From Sitta carolinensis (taxonomy: Eukaryota > Chordata > Aves > Passeriformes > Sittidae), in NCBI GenBank assembly GCA_032173965.1, contig JAVUNC010000006.1:38535870-38599869 (forward strand): DNA of 64,000 nt, read 5' to 3'. The notes beneath the pieces were generated by a model that did no database searches, was not told the DNA's origin, and saw only the letters and a list, made by a program, of their open reading frames with translations. A program made the position numbers and the translations under genes. This document shows positions 38,442-50,659 of the stretch, in pieces (position 1 is the first letter of the stretch; each line of letters opens with the position of its first letter).

Positions 38442-39564
38442 TAAACAATCTGAGTTTCTGAGCTGCCCCATATCCTCCCCTCACTTCCCTCTTCCCATAC
38501 CTCAGCCCTTCCCCAGTGCTCCTGTGAATTCTTAGACCTGGCTTCTCACAAAACTGACCAGCATTTACTTAAATGTGTGTACAAGCATATCTATTTTATT
38601 TACTTCAATGTAAGTATCTTCATAGGCTTTACAGAAATAAAATTACTTTTCCTCCCAAGTATGAAAACAGCACATTCAGTTATTCTTTACCTAAATAAGA
38701 AATAGCTGGAATATTGGTATAAACCAGGCTTAACTCAGTGTCCAAAGACAGTACATTATTTAAAGCTGCTTCAGGAAATTAAAATCTTAAGCTTATAAAT
38801 ACAGTTAGTTTCTCGTAGCTCTGATACACTTTCCTCTTCAACTTTTCAAAACTGGAAAACCTAATAACATTATTTCCTAGCTGGCTGCTATGAGTGCTAC
38901 AACAAAACTTCAAATTCTACAGAGTGAGGGCTGTTAGTTTTGGTCATTCCTGGTTTGTTTTTTAAAAAAACGAACAACAAGCTGATTTTGGACTTAAAAT
39001 TGCATGTATATAATTAAGAACTGCACTTGTGGATTCTCTTTGAGTGCTGACCCAGCTGAGCACTGCTCCTCAGCTCTGCACTGCTGCTGTGCCATTATGT
39101 CACAACTGATATTGAACTCTTCCATCTGTGAGTTATTCATTGCCTCTCCTCATGATTGTCTGCTGGCTATTTATAAATTAAACTCCACTATCACAGCAGT
39201 CACTAGTTTCCCTCAAAGAGGATCTAAATTTACAGAATAAAATGCTGAAGTTGCACAAACACTCGTTATACAGGGGAAAAAAAAAATTCCCATCTTAGAA
39301 ACAGCAGAGTTACTGTGAAATATTTGAAGTATTTCCACTTGGGTCTATTCTAAGTATCACCATTTGATGCAGCCATTTTGGATTTTAGCAGGCATAAGGG
39401 CACCAGCTTACTGAGAATCATTTGCACATATGCTGATAAAGTCCTGGCTTGCAGTATACTGAAAAAGCAATCACCAGTAGGCAGTTTAGCTTCTTGCAGC
39501 TTCAGAAAGCCTGTGCATAAGTGACTGGAGGCTGAAAATCCCTAGGCACCTTATAGCCATACTC

Positions 39565-39665
39565 TGTCCGAAGTAAGCCCTTGGGACCCAATCCTCAGGT
39601 CTGCATTCCCATTGCCTTTGGGAAATCCTTCTAATTTATACCAGCTGAGGAATCGGCCTTTATAT
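39565..39665. repeat. Ancient palindromic amniote repeat remnant
   Basis: The left end reads CCCAATCCTCAGGT and the right end ATACCAGCTGAGGAATCGG. The reverse complement of the right end (CCGATTCCTCAGCTGGTAT) matches the left with small gaps, so the unit has degenerate terminal inverted repeats. A CCCATTGCCTTTGGG block sits in the middle. I recall a widespread old amniote repeat with this layout ('gatcctcagctggtgtaaat ... caatgg ... accagctgaggatc'), but cannot name it with certainty. It is probably a decayed non-autonomous DNA transposon. Confidence 0.5.
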
Positions 39666-39904
39666 GCGTATTCTCCATAACTCTCTTCCTACAACACCTC
39701 AAATAAAATGAGAATGATAAAAGCTGAAAGGGTATGAGAGCGTGAAAAGGAAGAAAGTCTCTGCTCTGTTTCATACCAGTAAAAACAAGAAAAAGGCAGA
39801 GCTTGGAACAAAGGCTTCAGATCCACCCTGATACACAGAGAGGAAAACCTGACCAAGGTGATATCCAGAATTAGGAGCACAACTCTTGATGCATTTTCTT
39901 ATCT

Positions 39905-40090
39905 CTGCTATGCTTTCTTCCTGACCTTGGGTAAGTTGATTAACCTTTCTTTTCTAAGTTTCTCTAAAAGTGGTATAACTCTCCACCTCCCATAGAGGTT
40001 GTGTTGCTTAATTGGCCAGTATCTCTCAAACACTTGAAGTACTTTGGATGAAATAAATTGTGTAAGAGAAATAATTGAAGTCAATGGAGC
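39905..40090 (+). mobile_element. MIR-like SINE
   Basis: Blocks occur in MIR order and plus orientation: TTCCTGACCTTGGGTAAGTTGATTAACC, then TCTAAGTTTCTCTAAAAGTGG, then CACCTCCCATAGAGGTTGTG and ACTTGAAGTACTTTGGATGAAA. The corresponding MIR blocks are the 'tgaccttgggcaagtcacttaacctctc', 'tcagtttcctcatctgtaaaatgg', 'acctacctcatagggttgtg' and 'gcactttgagatga' blocks. It is the best-preserved SINE in the window. It is followed by an ATTGAAGTCAATGGAGCT motif that also recurs in other old amniote repeats. Confidence 0.75.
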
Positions 40091-40224
40091 TGTAACAACT
40101 AACAGTAACTGAGGAACTTCCCCCAGCGTTTAATAGCATCAGAAGGAGGCTTAGTTAAAATGACAGGAAGCCAAAGACACATTTGGTGGTAACAGGATCA
40201 TATATGAGTCAAAAGGGTTACAAT

Positions 40225-40450
40225 TTGCTATAGTAATACTGTATTATTTGTCATCTTCCAGGCATTTTATCAACATCCTTTAATTCTCAGGCCTCCCCTT
40301 AAACAGAGATCTGTAATATGTCCCCCATTACACAGATAAGAAAAATCAGGCAGATGAGAGATGTGACTTATCCACAGAACAAGATGTAAGAAATCAAATT
40401 TGAGCCCCTGGTCTCCAAGCCTATTCTCAGAGCTCCTTTCTGCCACTCTT
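40225..40450 (+). mobile_element. MIR-like SINE, second copy
   Basis: A second plus-strand copy follows about 135 bp after the first. It carries CCCATTACACAGATAAGAAAAA, ATGTGACTTATCCACAGAAC, AATCAAATTTGAGCCCCTGG and CTCAGAGCTC. These match 'cccattttacagatgaggaaa', 'gtgacttgcccaaggtcac', 'ggatttgaacccagg' and the 'ccagagcc' terminal block. The two adjacent parts may represent one longer CORE-SINE split by drift, or two insertions. Confidence 0.7.
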
Positions 40451-42114
40451 TTGTTGTCTATATATTTCCTTATCTTTCTGTTTCAATTATGAAAGATAAT
40501 AAACCATCTCCTGCTCCTTTTTATGCAAGCATCCTTGCTTAATTCCCTGTTAGACACTGCTCAGATGCTCTTCCATAAACATCTCAAAGCTTTCAGACAG
40601 AAAGAAGCTGGGGGGAATGCTGCTGGACTGAGAAGTTCTCCTTGTCTTAACAGCTCCTTTTCCCAAGTGGCAAGATGTAACAGTATTTGCCCTTCCAAGT
40701 ATTTTTCCTGTTTCCCTACTAGCTCGCCACAGCACCTGGCTGCTGCACTGCAACCTCTCTTCTCAGAAGTCGTTCTTACCAGAATCTGCTGGGACAAGGT
40801 CTGTCGCTTCAGACTGCCTACTGCTCATTGCTGGAAAAAATTCATGACCTGCTTAAGCCCCTAGGGAAAATTATTGTCATTACTTCAGCTCTTGAAGATG
40901 TCTGCCATTAGAGGAGGCAAGGCTGAGGTTATGTAAGTGTGCCAGACAAAACCAGATGTTCCAAGGAGTCCAACCACAGCTGCTCTGCTCCTAGCTCCCC
41001 TCTGGAATGGGTGGCAGGCCAAGCTTTTGGGTGCTCAGTCTGACCAATAGCCTCCAGACACACCTCCACAGACTAGTTTCTGTATAGAGAGAATACATGA
41101 ACTTGAATCAGTCCCCTACTTGAAAATATGAAAGTATCAGTGTGCCGGGATGCTTCTGTGCTGAAGTGTCCCAGCAGCTGGAAATGTAACATGAAATGGG
41201 GCAAATTATTCAACTGTTATAATGTTATAAATCTATAAATGTGCAACAAACCCAGACAATATCCTTTACTCTATAATAAAGACTTCCAATGCTGCTTACA
41301 ACAACTATGCCACAGCAATACTGGGAGTAATTACTCTTGTATGCTACAGGTTTCTTTTCTTTTTAATTTTAAGTTATTTGCCCTAGATTTACACTCATAG
41401 TTCAAGAAGAAGAGGTTTGGCTATCTCTACTTAACTAAAGACCAAACTGGAACAAAGGAGAAAATATAAAACATTACCCAATCAAACCTCAGCACTTACT
41501 TGTGATAACACCACAATGAGCCACATTTGCACATGTTATTTTCTGGCTAGCTACAAAAGAAACTGGCATTTTTAACCCAACAAACAAACAAACAAGCAAA
41601 TGCCTCCAAATAACACCCCCCTCCCCAAACAAACAAAAAAAGAGCATTTTAATTGCCATGGAAGTGCAAATTTTGGTCCAGATGGAATTTGAAGGACTAA
41701 AGAAGCAAACTGAGTATGTAACTGGATAATAATTTGGTTTGGGTTTGGTTTTTTTCAGAACAGAAAGGTAAAGAAGGATGCATATTTGCCCTTTCTGACA
41801 CTTGAGTGCTTTGATGATGACATAACTCTTCATGGACATCTCTATTTTATACATTGAAGAAAGACAGCACATCAGACACAAAAACTGTAAAGGTAAACTG
41901 TAAATTCTTCCATTCCAGATGAGATGGCAGCTAGACTTATAAAAATAATTCAGTGAAAAAAGGAATTACTCTTTCTGTCCCCTTCTGTGCTCTTTGCTTA
42001 CTAAGATGTAGATTTTGAGCCTATTGATTGTTAGGTTCTTAAAACACTGAGTATCTTTTGTTACAACACAAGTGAACTACCTAAAAATTTTAACTCAAAG
42101 TCAAAGTCAACAGA

Positions 42115-42240
42115 TAGGGTTCTAACACTGGCTCCCTGTATAACCTTAGTGAAATCTCATCTTACATTCCTCCAGTGGGAGCTATTATAGTCAATTCATT
42201 AAAGTGCAAAAATGTGATTTAAGGACATCAGACGAAAAAT
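42115..42240 (+). mobile_element. MIR-like SINE fragment
   Basis: TCTAACACTGGCTCCCTGTATAACCTTAGTGAAATCTCATCTTA tracks the 5'-central MIR portion ('cccagctctgccacttactagctgtgtgaccttgggcaagtcacttaacct'). It is followed by GTGGGAGCTATTATAGTCAA. Orientation is plus. Divergence is high and the 3' part is lost. Confidence 0.5.
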
Positions 42241-43839
42241 CTTAAAGAAAAAGCACTGTCGTCATAGATTTACATTAAATTATCTTAATAAAGTGAATGC
42301 TATGCTATCTTTAGTTATGAAGTTTTTAAAAAAAAAGAAACGGTAGGCAGGCACAGTCACTCTATCTGGTAACTAACACAGCAGGGAGATCTGTGACAAA
42401 TAGATCCACAACAGCTAAAACTTCTGAGGCTTTCTGCAAAACTACAGGTGAAAGCAATGACATCTTTCATTTAGAGGCTTGCTCAAAGCTCATCTCCTAG
42501 TACTGTTTGTATGGAAGAAAAAACCCAGAAGAGAGAGAAGGTAGCAATTACCATTGGGGAAAACATAAAAGATGACTGCTGTGTGTGTGCCAGACATTGG
42601 GGAAAATTATTACTTTGTCTTTAGCAGAGAGATGACATTACCCCTGCAGCAAAACAGAACTTACACTGTAAATGCAATGTCCAAATATATTCAACAAGAA
42701 GAGAGAAAGCCAGCTGGATTAGAAACAGAGCCATTCATGAACTAATTGGGACAAAGAAGTTTTGCTAACAGTCTAGGCTGCATATAGCAGCTTATTAGTC
42801 ATTTAAAAGAGGTGGCAGTACCATTCCCATTTTGGGAGCTCTAGCAGGTTTAGTGATGGAAATTATCCAGGACAAAAGTGGGAAACAGAGTGGTCACCAG
42901 CACAGAGGAGATAGTCTCAGCTGGCACTGGGCTTTTTGGATGCATTTAAGTGAAGGATACCCCTGTGCTGCCAAATGGAGAGACAATACTTCCCTGTTTG
43001 GAAACAGATTCCAGGATTTGATTTTTCTTGGTAGCATTGATCTGGAATGATCTACAATGATCCAGCAGGCATATACCAAATATACCAAATAAAATGATGG
43101 CTCATTGGGTATGTGAGCTTTTCACATTTGTGCCTGCTTTTCTCTATGTGGTTGCTGGCCTGGAGGGAAAAATAAAAAAAAAGCAGCACAAGAGCCTGGG
43201 GAAATGGGGCAAAAACTGTAATGAGAAAAAGGAATAAATAAATGGAAGTGGTACGTAAGCAGCACTTAAGTCTGTGTGAGGTTAACACCAAACGCTTACT
43301 CTAAGCTAAATAAATGCTGCCTGGGGGCTGTGATTAGAGCAGGCAGCTCAGGGGAGACAGCAGATTCTCAAAGCTGGAGCCAGGGGACAGCTTTGAGAGC
43401 TCAGCAGTGTGGTGAGCATTTTTGAACATTAGCTCTATCTGACCAAAGGGAACATGATGTTCACAATAAGGGTGAAAGCACTCCCCTACCACATCTATCT
43501 AATGCAGTGCCATCAGGCTGCCAGCCTGCACAGAGATGTCATGTCATTCTGTCACATTAACATCACAGAGTTTCAGAGCAACTGGAGATGTCACACGCCC
43601 TGTCCAAACTGACCAACTCATGAAGACAACAGCTTGAAATGCCTCCTTCCCACATGAGAGTCCTAGCTCAAGACAAATGAGCAGGCAGTCAAATGCAGAT
43701 CAAAATCCTCGTTTGAATAATCTGCCTCTTATAATACTTCTCCTTTTTCAGAAGCAGGTATTGGATAAAACTGCTCAGGCGCAGCCCTCAGAGGTAGCAG
43801 CCAAATTATCAATTTACTTCTTCTGATTCATATTACATT

Positions 43840-44110
43840 CTACCTGCAGGTACGTAATCAGGCTTTTATTCACCTAACTGCTTTATCCTCTAACAAGCAA
43901 ATCATCTGAAGAGTTTTTACTGCAGGATCCCCACTGTAAGGATCTTTTTTATTCTGCTGGAGAAGGAATTCACTGCTGAAGTGCAACACTTTTGCTCATT
44001 AAAAATAATTTCTCAGTGAATTTGGTTGTAGTAGCTCTTCAGTCATATTAGAGACCCTGTTGCAGCATTAATGCCAGAGAACGTGCTAAAGTCCAGCAGG
44101 GAAAATGAAA
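43840..44110. promoter_or_regulatory. Candidate conserved non-coding element
   Basis: A unique, microsatellite-free stretch with TACGTAATCAGG, AGCAAATCATCTG, TCATTAAAAATAATTT and GCAGCATTAATGCC. Mixed bZIP-like (TACGTAAT) and homeodomain-like (ATTA) sites recur over about 270 bp. The call is inference from sequence texture and needs cross-species alignment to be believed. Confidence 0.25.
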
Positions 44111-45648
44111 GGGAGAGAAGAAAACAAGAGGATGGAAGGACAATTCAGATTGCTGCAAATTATAAGCAAGCGCAGACCTGCTGCTGCCCACTGAGGTACT
44201 GATTTGTCCAGCCCTGGGAAATGTGCTTGACCATAAAGTCAGACTGTACCCTCACCGGAATTTCACACCTACTTACAAATACAGTTCTCTATGTATTTTC
44301 TCTCTTGCCTCACTCTCATCCCAGCTCCCTTCCCTCCTATATCATTCTTGGCGTTCTTCCTTTACTACCATATCTTCTGTGCTCACCAGGGATGCTTTGA
44401 AGCTTGCTTTCACAACATAAACTCATTCCAATCTTTAGGGAAATTTGGTACAGAGAGAGCCTGTAGTTTATATCAGCAAATTCGGTAACACAAGCACATT
44501 GCCCCAGAGAGATGGCATGTACAGCTGGCAGTGAGTTTACTTCAGCTCCTTTGCTTCTGGAGCAGACAACTCCCTCCTCAGGAAGTCTTGTGTGTATGTG
44601 TGGTGGGGGGCAGGCCTGCAGCAGCCTGTTCTGTTACAGTATGTAACAAAAACTGACCACTTTCACTGAAGTTCCCTGTTTTCAACTAAATAAAAGAACT
44701 GGCACAATCTGGAGGTGAATAAAGATTATTTCAAGATGCAAAGCATGTTAATTTCCTTTCTTCTGATTTAAGCACAGACGCCAGTCAATGATTATTTCTA
44801 ATATAGCACGTAAATAATGACTCACAGTATTCAGGGAAATATCAGCTCAGACAAATAGAGAAAGAAGCAAGGTACTACTTTTCCTTCTGTGGGACAATTT
44901 CATCTCCAAAGTAAGTTAAAAGCCTTCCTGAGGCTCTTCATCAGTTGAACACAGCTTTGTTTTAATAAAAATCAAAGTAGAGACCCTTAGTGTAAAAGTG
45001 CTAATCACTTCAGGGAATTCCTGATTCTATAATGACATCAACTTTTCTTTAAGTAGCAGAAAAAGGAGGAGCTCGATAGCCTGTCCTAGACATAGGAAAA
45101 ATAATTTGATTGGTCATGGTTCAGCCTAAGGGAACATACCAAAAGATCAAACAAAAACTGCAGTATTTGTTTAGAGAGGGAATACTGCTCTAACACAAAA
45201 AGAACTCAAAATGCCAGAAACCTCCCTGCCTGAGGTGAAACAAGACACATATAGCTACTGGGATTATCCTGCAGCAGGACAACCAGTGCTGCAGAAGGAA
45301 TTAACTAGTTGAGACCTTCTAGACCTTTTCCATCTTTAGTCTTATTGAAAGGAGCTGTCCTGGTCACTGTGGCCATGTAATCTCCTAGGAAGACAAGAGA
45401 GCATAAATTTGGGCTTCCAGGCTTGAGTGGCTTATGTCAGTGTTCACTACTGACTCCTTTGTACCTCTGCTGTGTCTCGGGAGTACTTTGATTCCCTTCT
45501 AACTTCCAGCTTCTGGCACTGGTAGGTGAGAAATCACCCTCCCACCTGCTTTAGGCCCTGGGGAAATTCTGCAGTCCATTTTATCTGTGGTATCTGTTCA
45601 ACTGGTGTAATTGGGTTGTTTCAGGATGGATGAAGCTAGAACTGAGAA

Positions 45649-45870
45649 ATGGGCATCCATGAGTTACTGAAAAGAGAAAAATATAAACAAAATCAAAGAC
45701 TTGAAGTTAAAATCTTAGGAACTCCTCTCTCTTCCAAAATCTCATCTGTAACACGTCAGCAAAACAGATTGCATAGGAGTACAAAAGACTCTCTTGCCTC
45801 CTCAGACTGGTCCAACAGTGATGATGATAATGCCAAGAGAGCATCTTTCACCAAGAAGGGGAAGAAGTAG
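45649..45870 (+). other. Unidentified 73-codon open frame, protein-like composition
   Basis: The frame starts at an ATG inside a unique region and ends in TAG at 45,868-45,870. It is hydrophilic, Lys/Ser/Asn rich, and its C-terminal part reads SSDWSNSDDDNAKRASFTKK, an acidic patch followed by a basic KRASF motif like a basophilic-kinase site. There is a fair splice acceptor (TTGTTTCAG at 45,616-45,624) upstream, but an in-frame stop (TGA, 45,643-45,645) lies between, so the acceptor does not feed this frame. No donor of quality follows. It may be a decayed coding fragment or chance. Confidence 0.15.
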
Positions 45871-46911
45871 CTTTTCCATTCAAAAAGATGGAATTAAAGC
45901 AAAGAAAATGTGAAATGAGGAAGCCAGCATCAAACAACAGGTTGAATTGAACTTTAAAACAGATTTTCTAGTTGTCAGGCCAGTATCCTCTCCCAGAAAG
46001 TATGCTTTATAAATCACTTAAAATAGAAATATGTAGACTGCTACATAGAAAAGATAACCCCATAGGACTATAGAAAAACATCAGAGAGGATGCACTGGAG
46101 CCTCCTTTTTTCTAAACAATTAATGGGACTAGTGTCAGCCCTTGTATATGGAAGAATATATGAATACCTGAAGAGAAACAAGCATGAATTGTCAACACTC
46201 ATACAAGAAAAAGCCCCATGAGCATCTGTCACTCTAACCCATCCTTTACTAAGTGTAATATGCGGCTTCTAGTGAGATTGGTGAAAACAAACATATCACC
46301 AGCCCACTGCGTAACCATTGTACACTGGCCAAAATTCAAACTGTCTGATTTAAAATTCAGATGGGTGCCTCAGCATCACAACCATGCTGGCCAGGATTCA
46401 TCTGTCATCACTTAGGCCTTTACCTATGAGACAATCTGTCGGATTTCCTTCAGAGTCAATAGGGGTATTTCCAAGGCTGAATTCATCTGGTGTCTTTTAG
46501 ATGTCCATTTTAGAAAAAGAAGAAAGAGATACCAAATTCGCATACCCCCAACACTGAACTTCAAAATGGAAATTCGAATTTTAATGTGTATCAGCAAACA
46601 GATCCTTTACTGAACCGACTCTCAATCAAATACATGAGAATTGAGGATTGAGACAGATATATAGATATATATATATAATTCAAGGAGTATGAGCTAAAAT
46701 GAAAGGTTACAGGAAGTCCTCTCTAGTGGAAAATGGGAATCTTGTGTGCCACAAAGATCAGGTAACACTCTGTCAGATGTTTCCCTGTATAGATGCATAT
46801 TTCCAGGAGAAAATGGGTAGACTCCACAGTGTGCTCTATCAGGATGTTTGCTACAAAATTTAGCATACACACAAGGTAAATAATGCAATAAGTAAACATA
46901 GTGCCTAGTTA

Positions 46912-46944
46912 TTATGTTAAATTCCATAATTGAATTTAACATAA
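46912..46944. repeat. Perfect hairpin: 13-bp arms, 7-nt loop
   Basis: The left arm TTATGTTAAATTC (46,912-46,924) is exactly complementary in reverse to GAATTTAACATAA (46,932-46,944), separated by CATAATT. A perfect 13-bp inverted repeat with a short loop is longer than expected at a random site, though AT-rich composition helps. No flanking element was recognised. Confidence 0.9.
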
Positions 46945-49900
46945 GAGATCATTAGAACTCCAGCACCCAGTCTTCAGCCAGTGTACATTTTAAGCCAGTA
47001 TTGACTCTGAGTGCAGGGACTTAGTTTGGTAAAACCAGCTCTTCCTCAGGAATTCAATGAAGATGAGGCTGTTAGCTGTGACTAATCAGCACAGTCTCCT
47101 AGGAAAAAGGAGAGTTTAATTACCTTAGTATTCTACTCAGTAACTTTCCTAGACATACCACACAGTGAAAGATACGTGACAATGTGGGTGCCAGAGTTTA
47201 TATCGTCACGAGCTTGGGACAGCCATGTTAGTCATGAGTTTGATTCCTGTCTCCTCCTTTTCTGAAGTGCATTAGCTGCTATGGAAACTGTATCATTAGA
47301 ATGGGCATGGCTTTCTAACACACAAATGAACCCCGTGCTGACGCTAAATGATGTATCTTCTACACAGAGACATAGCTAGGTCTAACTTCAGCATATTAAC
47401 TAATCCACATCCATCACACACAATCTGAAATACATTTCTATACAAAGGAGGTAACTGACAAAAGTTTTGCAGTTTTTTCCCTACTCTTTCCCATTCCTGA
47501 CCAGTGGGGGATTTCTCATACCCTACAATGCCATGAAAACAGAAAACTGTACAACACACAGCTGCAATGATTGGCAATGTGACACTTAGTTAAAAAGGCC
47601 TGAGAAAAACTTCCATGCTCCAGAAAGACTGGAATCCCTCTGATAAAGTACAACCACAATGTAATGAATTTAATTTTTTATGCGTCTTTCAATTTTCCTT
47701 TTGAAAGGATGCTGCAAGGTGTACAGAGAAGGATGGATTGAGATGTACAGAGGAGCCAAACTTTTACATCCCTGTGTTAAATGTTGCTTACCAAAAGACA
47801 CAAAAGATACAAACACAATGAGACCCTGTCTTTAGAAGGAAGAAAAAAAACGCAAAAAAAAACCCAACACCCCCCCCCAAAAAAAAAAACCCAAACAACA
47901 GTTCTCTTTAAGAGTGCTACTGAATTCCATTATCTGAATGAATTTTTTTTCATGGGAGCAATGAAACAAGAATGTATCTGCTCAATCAAATCATCAAATC
48001 AATGGCTCATCTTTTCTTGTGTCTAAATGTGACAACTGCCAAATTTTCTGAGGAAGATGTAAAATTTTCCTTTCTGCTACTGCAATTCATTTCCATGCTA
48101 CTACACTATAATACGCATTGTTATATGCCTCCCAATGCCATTCTGTGATCTCAGACAGGACAATCAATTTGGAAAATTTCAAATGCTTCAAAATATTTAC
48201 CAGATTTTAGAACACCTGGAAAGCTATGAAATAATAAGAAAAACAACAATTATAGTAAATAATGCTTTTCCAACAGAGTGCTTGTGATTTATTTCACTTC
48301 CCCAGTCTTCCCTAACTACAGAATTAGTAAATTAATAAGTAAAATTATGAGATATCACAAGGAAAGCAACTCTCCAGATCTCTCATGCAAGCTCAGAAGT
48401 GTCTGAAATACCTTTGCTTTAGCAACCATTGTTAGCTACACCATTGTGGAGACCCAAAAGATTTCAAAAATCTCAGCAAAGCTTCTAAAGCAGGAAGGTT
48501 GAAAAATTCAAATTATCACATTGGTCATAGCACTCAACCTCCAAAATGACATTTCTGGTGTTCATTTCAAGAAGCAGCAAATGCTCTCATTGAAGATGAA
48601 TGCCTGAGTTTACCAATTAATTCTGAACAGCACCTCCTGTGACCAGACTTTTTTCCTCCTGAAACAGTATAGTCAAATTACATATTAGTAATTAACTCAT
48701 AGTAAATTAGACTTGATTGATTAAAGTCTACTGCTCTGCAGAAATAAAATTAACTGGAAACCATCATGTAGCTATTAACTTTTAACAAAAAAACAGTCAG
48801 AGAAGTTTGAATGTGAAATAGCACCTGAGCTACATACTGCAGTGGAGAAACAAGTTCAGGACTTGGGCTCCCCCTGCAATAAATAGTTGCAATGTTCCAT
48901 GTTTGGAAAAATGAAGAAAACTAACCACAACACAATAGGCATGTGCATGCTTTCATCTTTTATTCCTTAGCCAGACAATTTCCAATGCTGCCTCTGAAAT
49001 TGCTAGCAATCTATCATTCTTTGACAAGGCTGTTCTTTCTACTATTTGATGTTAAACAGAACCAAAAAGAAGTCTCTGGTTTAGCCTTCCTAAAGCCTAG
49101 GGAGCTTCACAGCTCTCCCCTGAGCAGTATTCAAGGCCAATGGCTGAGAACTAAGAATTAAAATCCTCAAAAGATTGTAAAAATGTTCAAGGTGTTAGCA
49201 TTCAGAAACACATAATCACAGGTGGATTATATGCCAGGTGCTTTTATTAAGAGTGCTTGGGAACTAGGGGTATAGCTACCTAAATCTAGCTCCATCCATT
49301 TGTTCAGAATGCACATATTTATACCATTTTAGTTATGATTATATAACTACATATTTGTTTAAGCAAAACAATTATTACAATAACTGCACTTATATTGTCC
49401 CATTGTATGAACACGATCTCATCTACAGGTATCCTGGAAACACTAAACATTGATTCTTGTGATCCATAAACCAGCAAATATTTTACCTCCAAATAATTAC
49501 ATCGTTTGTGTTTCTTATCAATATGCTTAAGTATAATCTATGTAAGTGCAGTTTTGCATGGTCCACTCAAAGCACAGCATTCCTTTCCTGTGATTTTAGA
49601 AACATTTTAACCCTATTCTAACAAAGGCACAGCATGCCTGCCCTTCCATGACAGATGGTTACTTAAGACTCCATGACCACACAATCGATACTTTGTTTAC
49701 CTTGGACATTTACAACTAGGGGGAGGCAAGAATACATTCTTCAGGAGACTAGTGAGCTAATTACAAAGGTTTTCAGCGTTTCAGTTTATATGCCCTCAAA
49801 AACTTGGGGGCCTTTCTTATAAATCTCTATATAGCGGCTTTAAGACAAATTACAATAATCTTGCTTTATTTAGTTACTTTTTATATAATTTAGACACAGT

Positions 49901-50489
49901 CCACTCACATCTATTAGTCAAAACCTAACGGATTTCCAGCAGATCTTTTCCATAGCTTACTAATGAATCCACCAACTTAAAATAAAAAGTCAGTTTATCA
50001 ATAATTTTTCCTAGTAGTGATCACTGCTTTGAAGATACTTCCATGGTCTGTTAACTTTAATCTCCTATTTCAGGGCAAAGTGCCACCACACTGTAGTATT
50101 TCCACTGCACTCAGTGGGCCTAAGACAATATTGTGATGCCTGGGTGCTGCAGGTTGGCCTTTCAGGATGGATAATCCTGAGCAACCCTGAAGCAAACCTA
50201 GGAGGAGTGAATCTATTTCTGCCTGCATCTCAGCATCCTATTGCTGCATGGTGCTCACAGGGTTGGGAAGAAAGTCTACAAAGATAATGGCTGCAATTTG
50301 CAAGGGCTTCTCTTTGTTTCACTGTCTGAGCTCGCTTGCTGAGGCGGCACTAATTGCAGAACAAGGCTTCAGCTCAAGGGGCCTCACAAGCAGAGCTGCC
50401 TGCTCCTGAAGCTTAATTCCCTGATTCGTGACCTTGGAACAGCAGGGACAGGGGAGAAGAGGGAACATATATGCGACAGTTGTTGCAGT

Positions 50490-50655
50490 GAGGATGGCAG
50501 AGTGGCCTGAGGGCTTAAGACATAGATCCTGTTCTCAGCTCTATTTTCTACTGGATGTCAGCAGTGGACATCTCACAAAATCTTTCCTTGGACTTAAGTT
50601 TGTCTCATAATGGCGATGATCAAATGCTTTGGGATATTTGGAAGACAGAAAATGC
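50490..50655 (+). mobile_element. MIR/CORE-SINE-like element
   Basis: The segment starts with GGCAGAGTGGCCTGAGGGCTTAAGACAT (a tRNA-like head region). It continues with CCTGTTCTCAGCTCTATTTTCTACTGGATG and TGTCTCATAATGGCGATGATC, and ends with ATGCTTTGGGATATTTGGAAG. This is the order of a near-complete MIR-type SINE: tRNA-derived head, 'ttcccagctctgccac', 'catctgtaaaatggggat', 'gctttgagat'. Plus orientation. Confidence 0.6.
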
Positions 50656-50659
50656 AAAA

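Larger units (their letters stand above)
23275..39560. other. Long non-coding stretch, no gene seen
   Basis: I find no supportable exon across about 16 kb. Contents worth noting are the 47-A run at 24,315-24,361, the candidate conserved segments near 24,440-24,600 and 28,930-29,400, AT-rich dinucleotide tracts near 34,315-34,380, a 12-G run at 35,069-35,080, and a 20-bp minisatellite at 38,369-38,441. Open frames up to 136 codons (for example 31,546-31,956 plus and 25,152-25,541 minus) show no recognisable domain. This could be a long intron or a gene desert. Confidence 0.55.
40455..50485. other. Non-coding DNA with old repeats, no gene seen
   Basis: Apart from the SINE fragment at 42.1 kb I see no annotatable gene. 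AAAC-type low-complexity DNA occurs near 41,578-41,641, a TA run near 46,660-46,676, and an A/C-rich tract near 47,846-47,893. A perfect 13-bp-arm hairpin is at 46,912-46,944. A repeat-free candidate regulatory stretch lies near 43,840-44,110. A 73-codon plus-strand frame at 45,649-45,870 has unusually protein-like composition (listed separately). Confidence 0.55.

Noticed and set aside
38560..38650. Possible old repeat ('ttacttcaatgtaagtatc...')
   Set aside because: Resembles widespread amniote 'cttcaatggga' repeats only weakly; too diverged to call.
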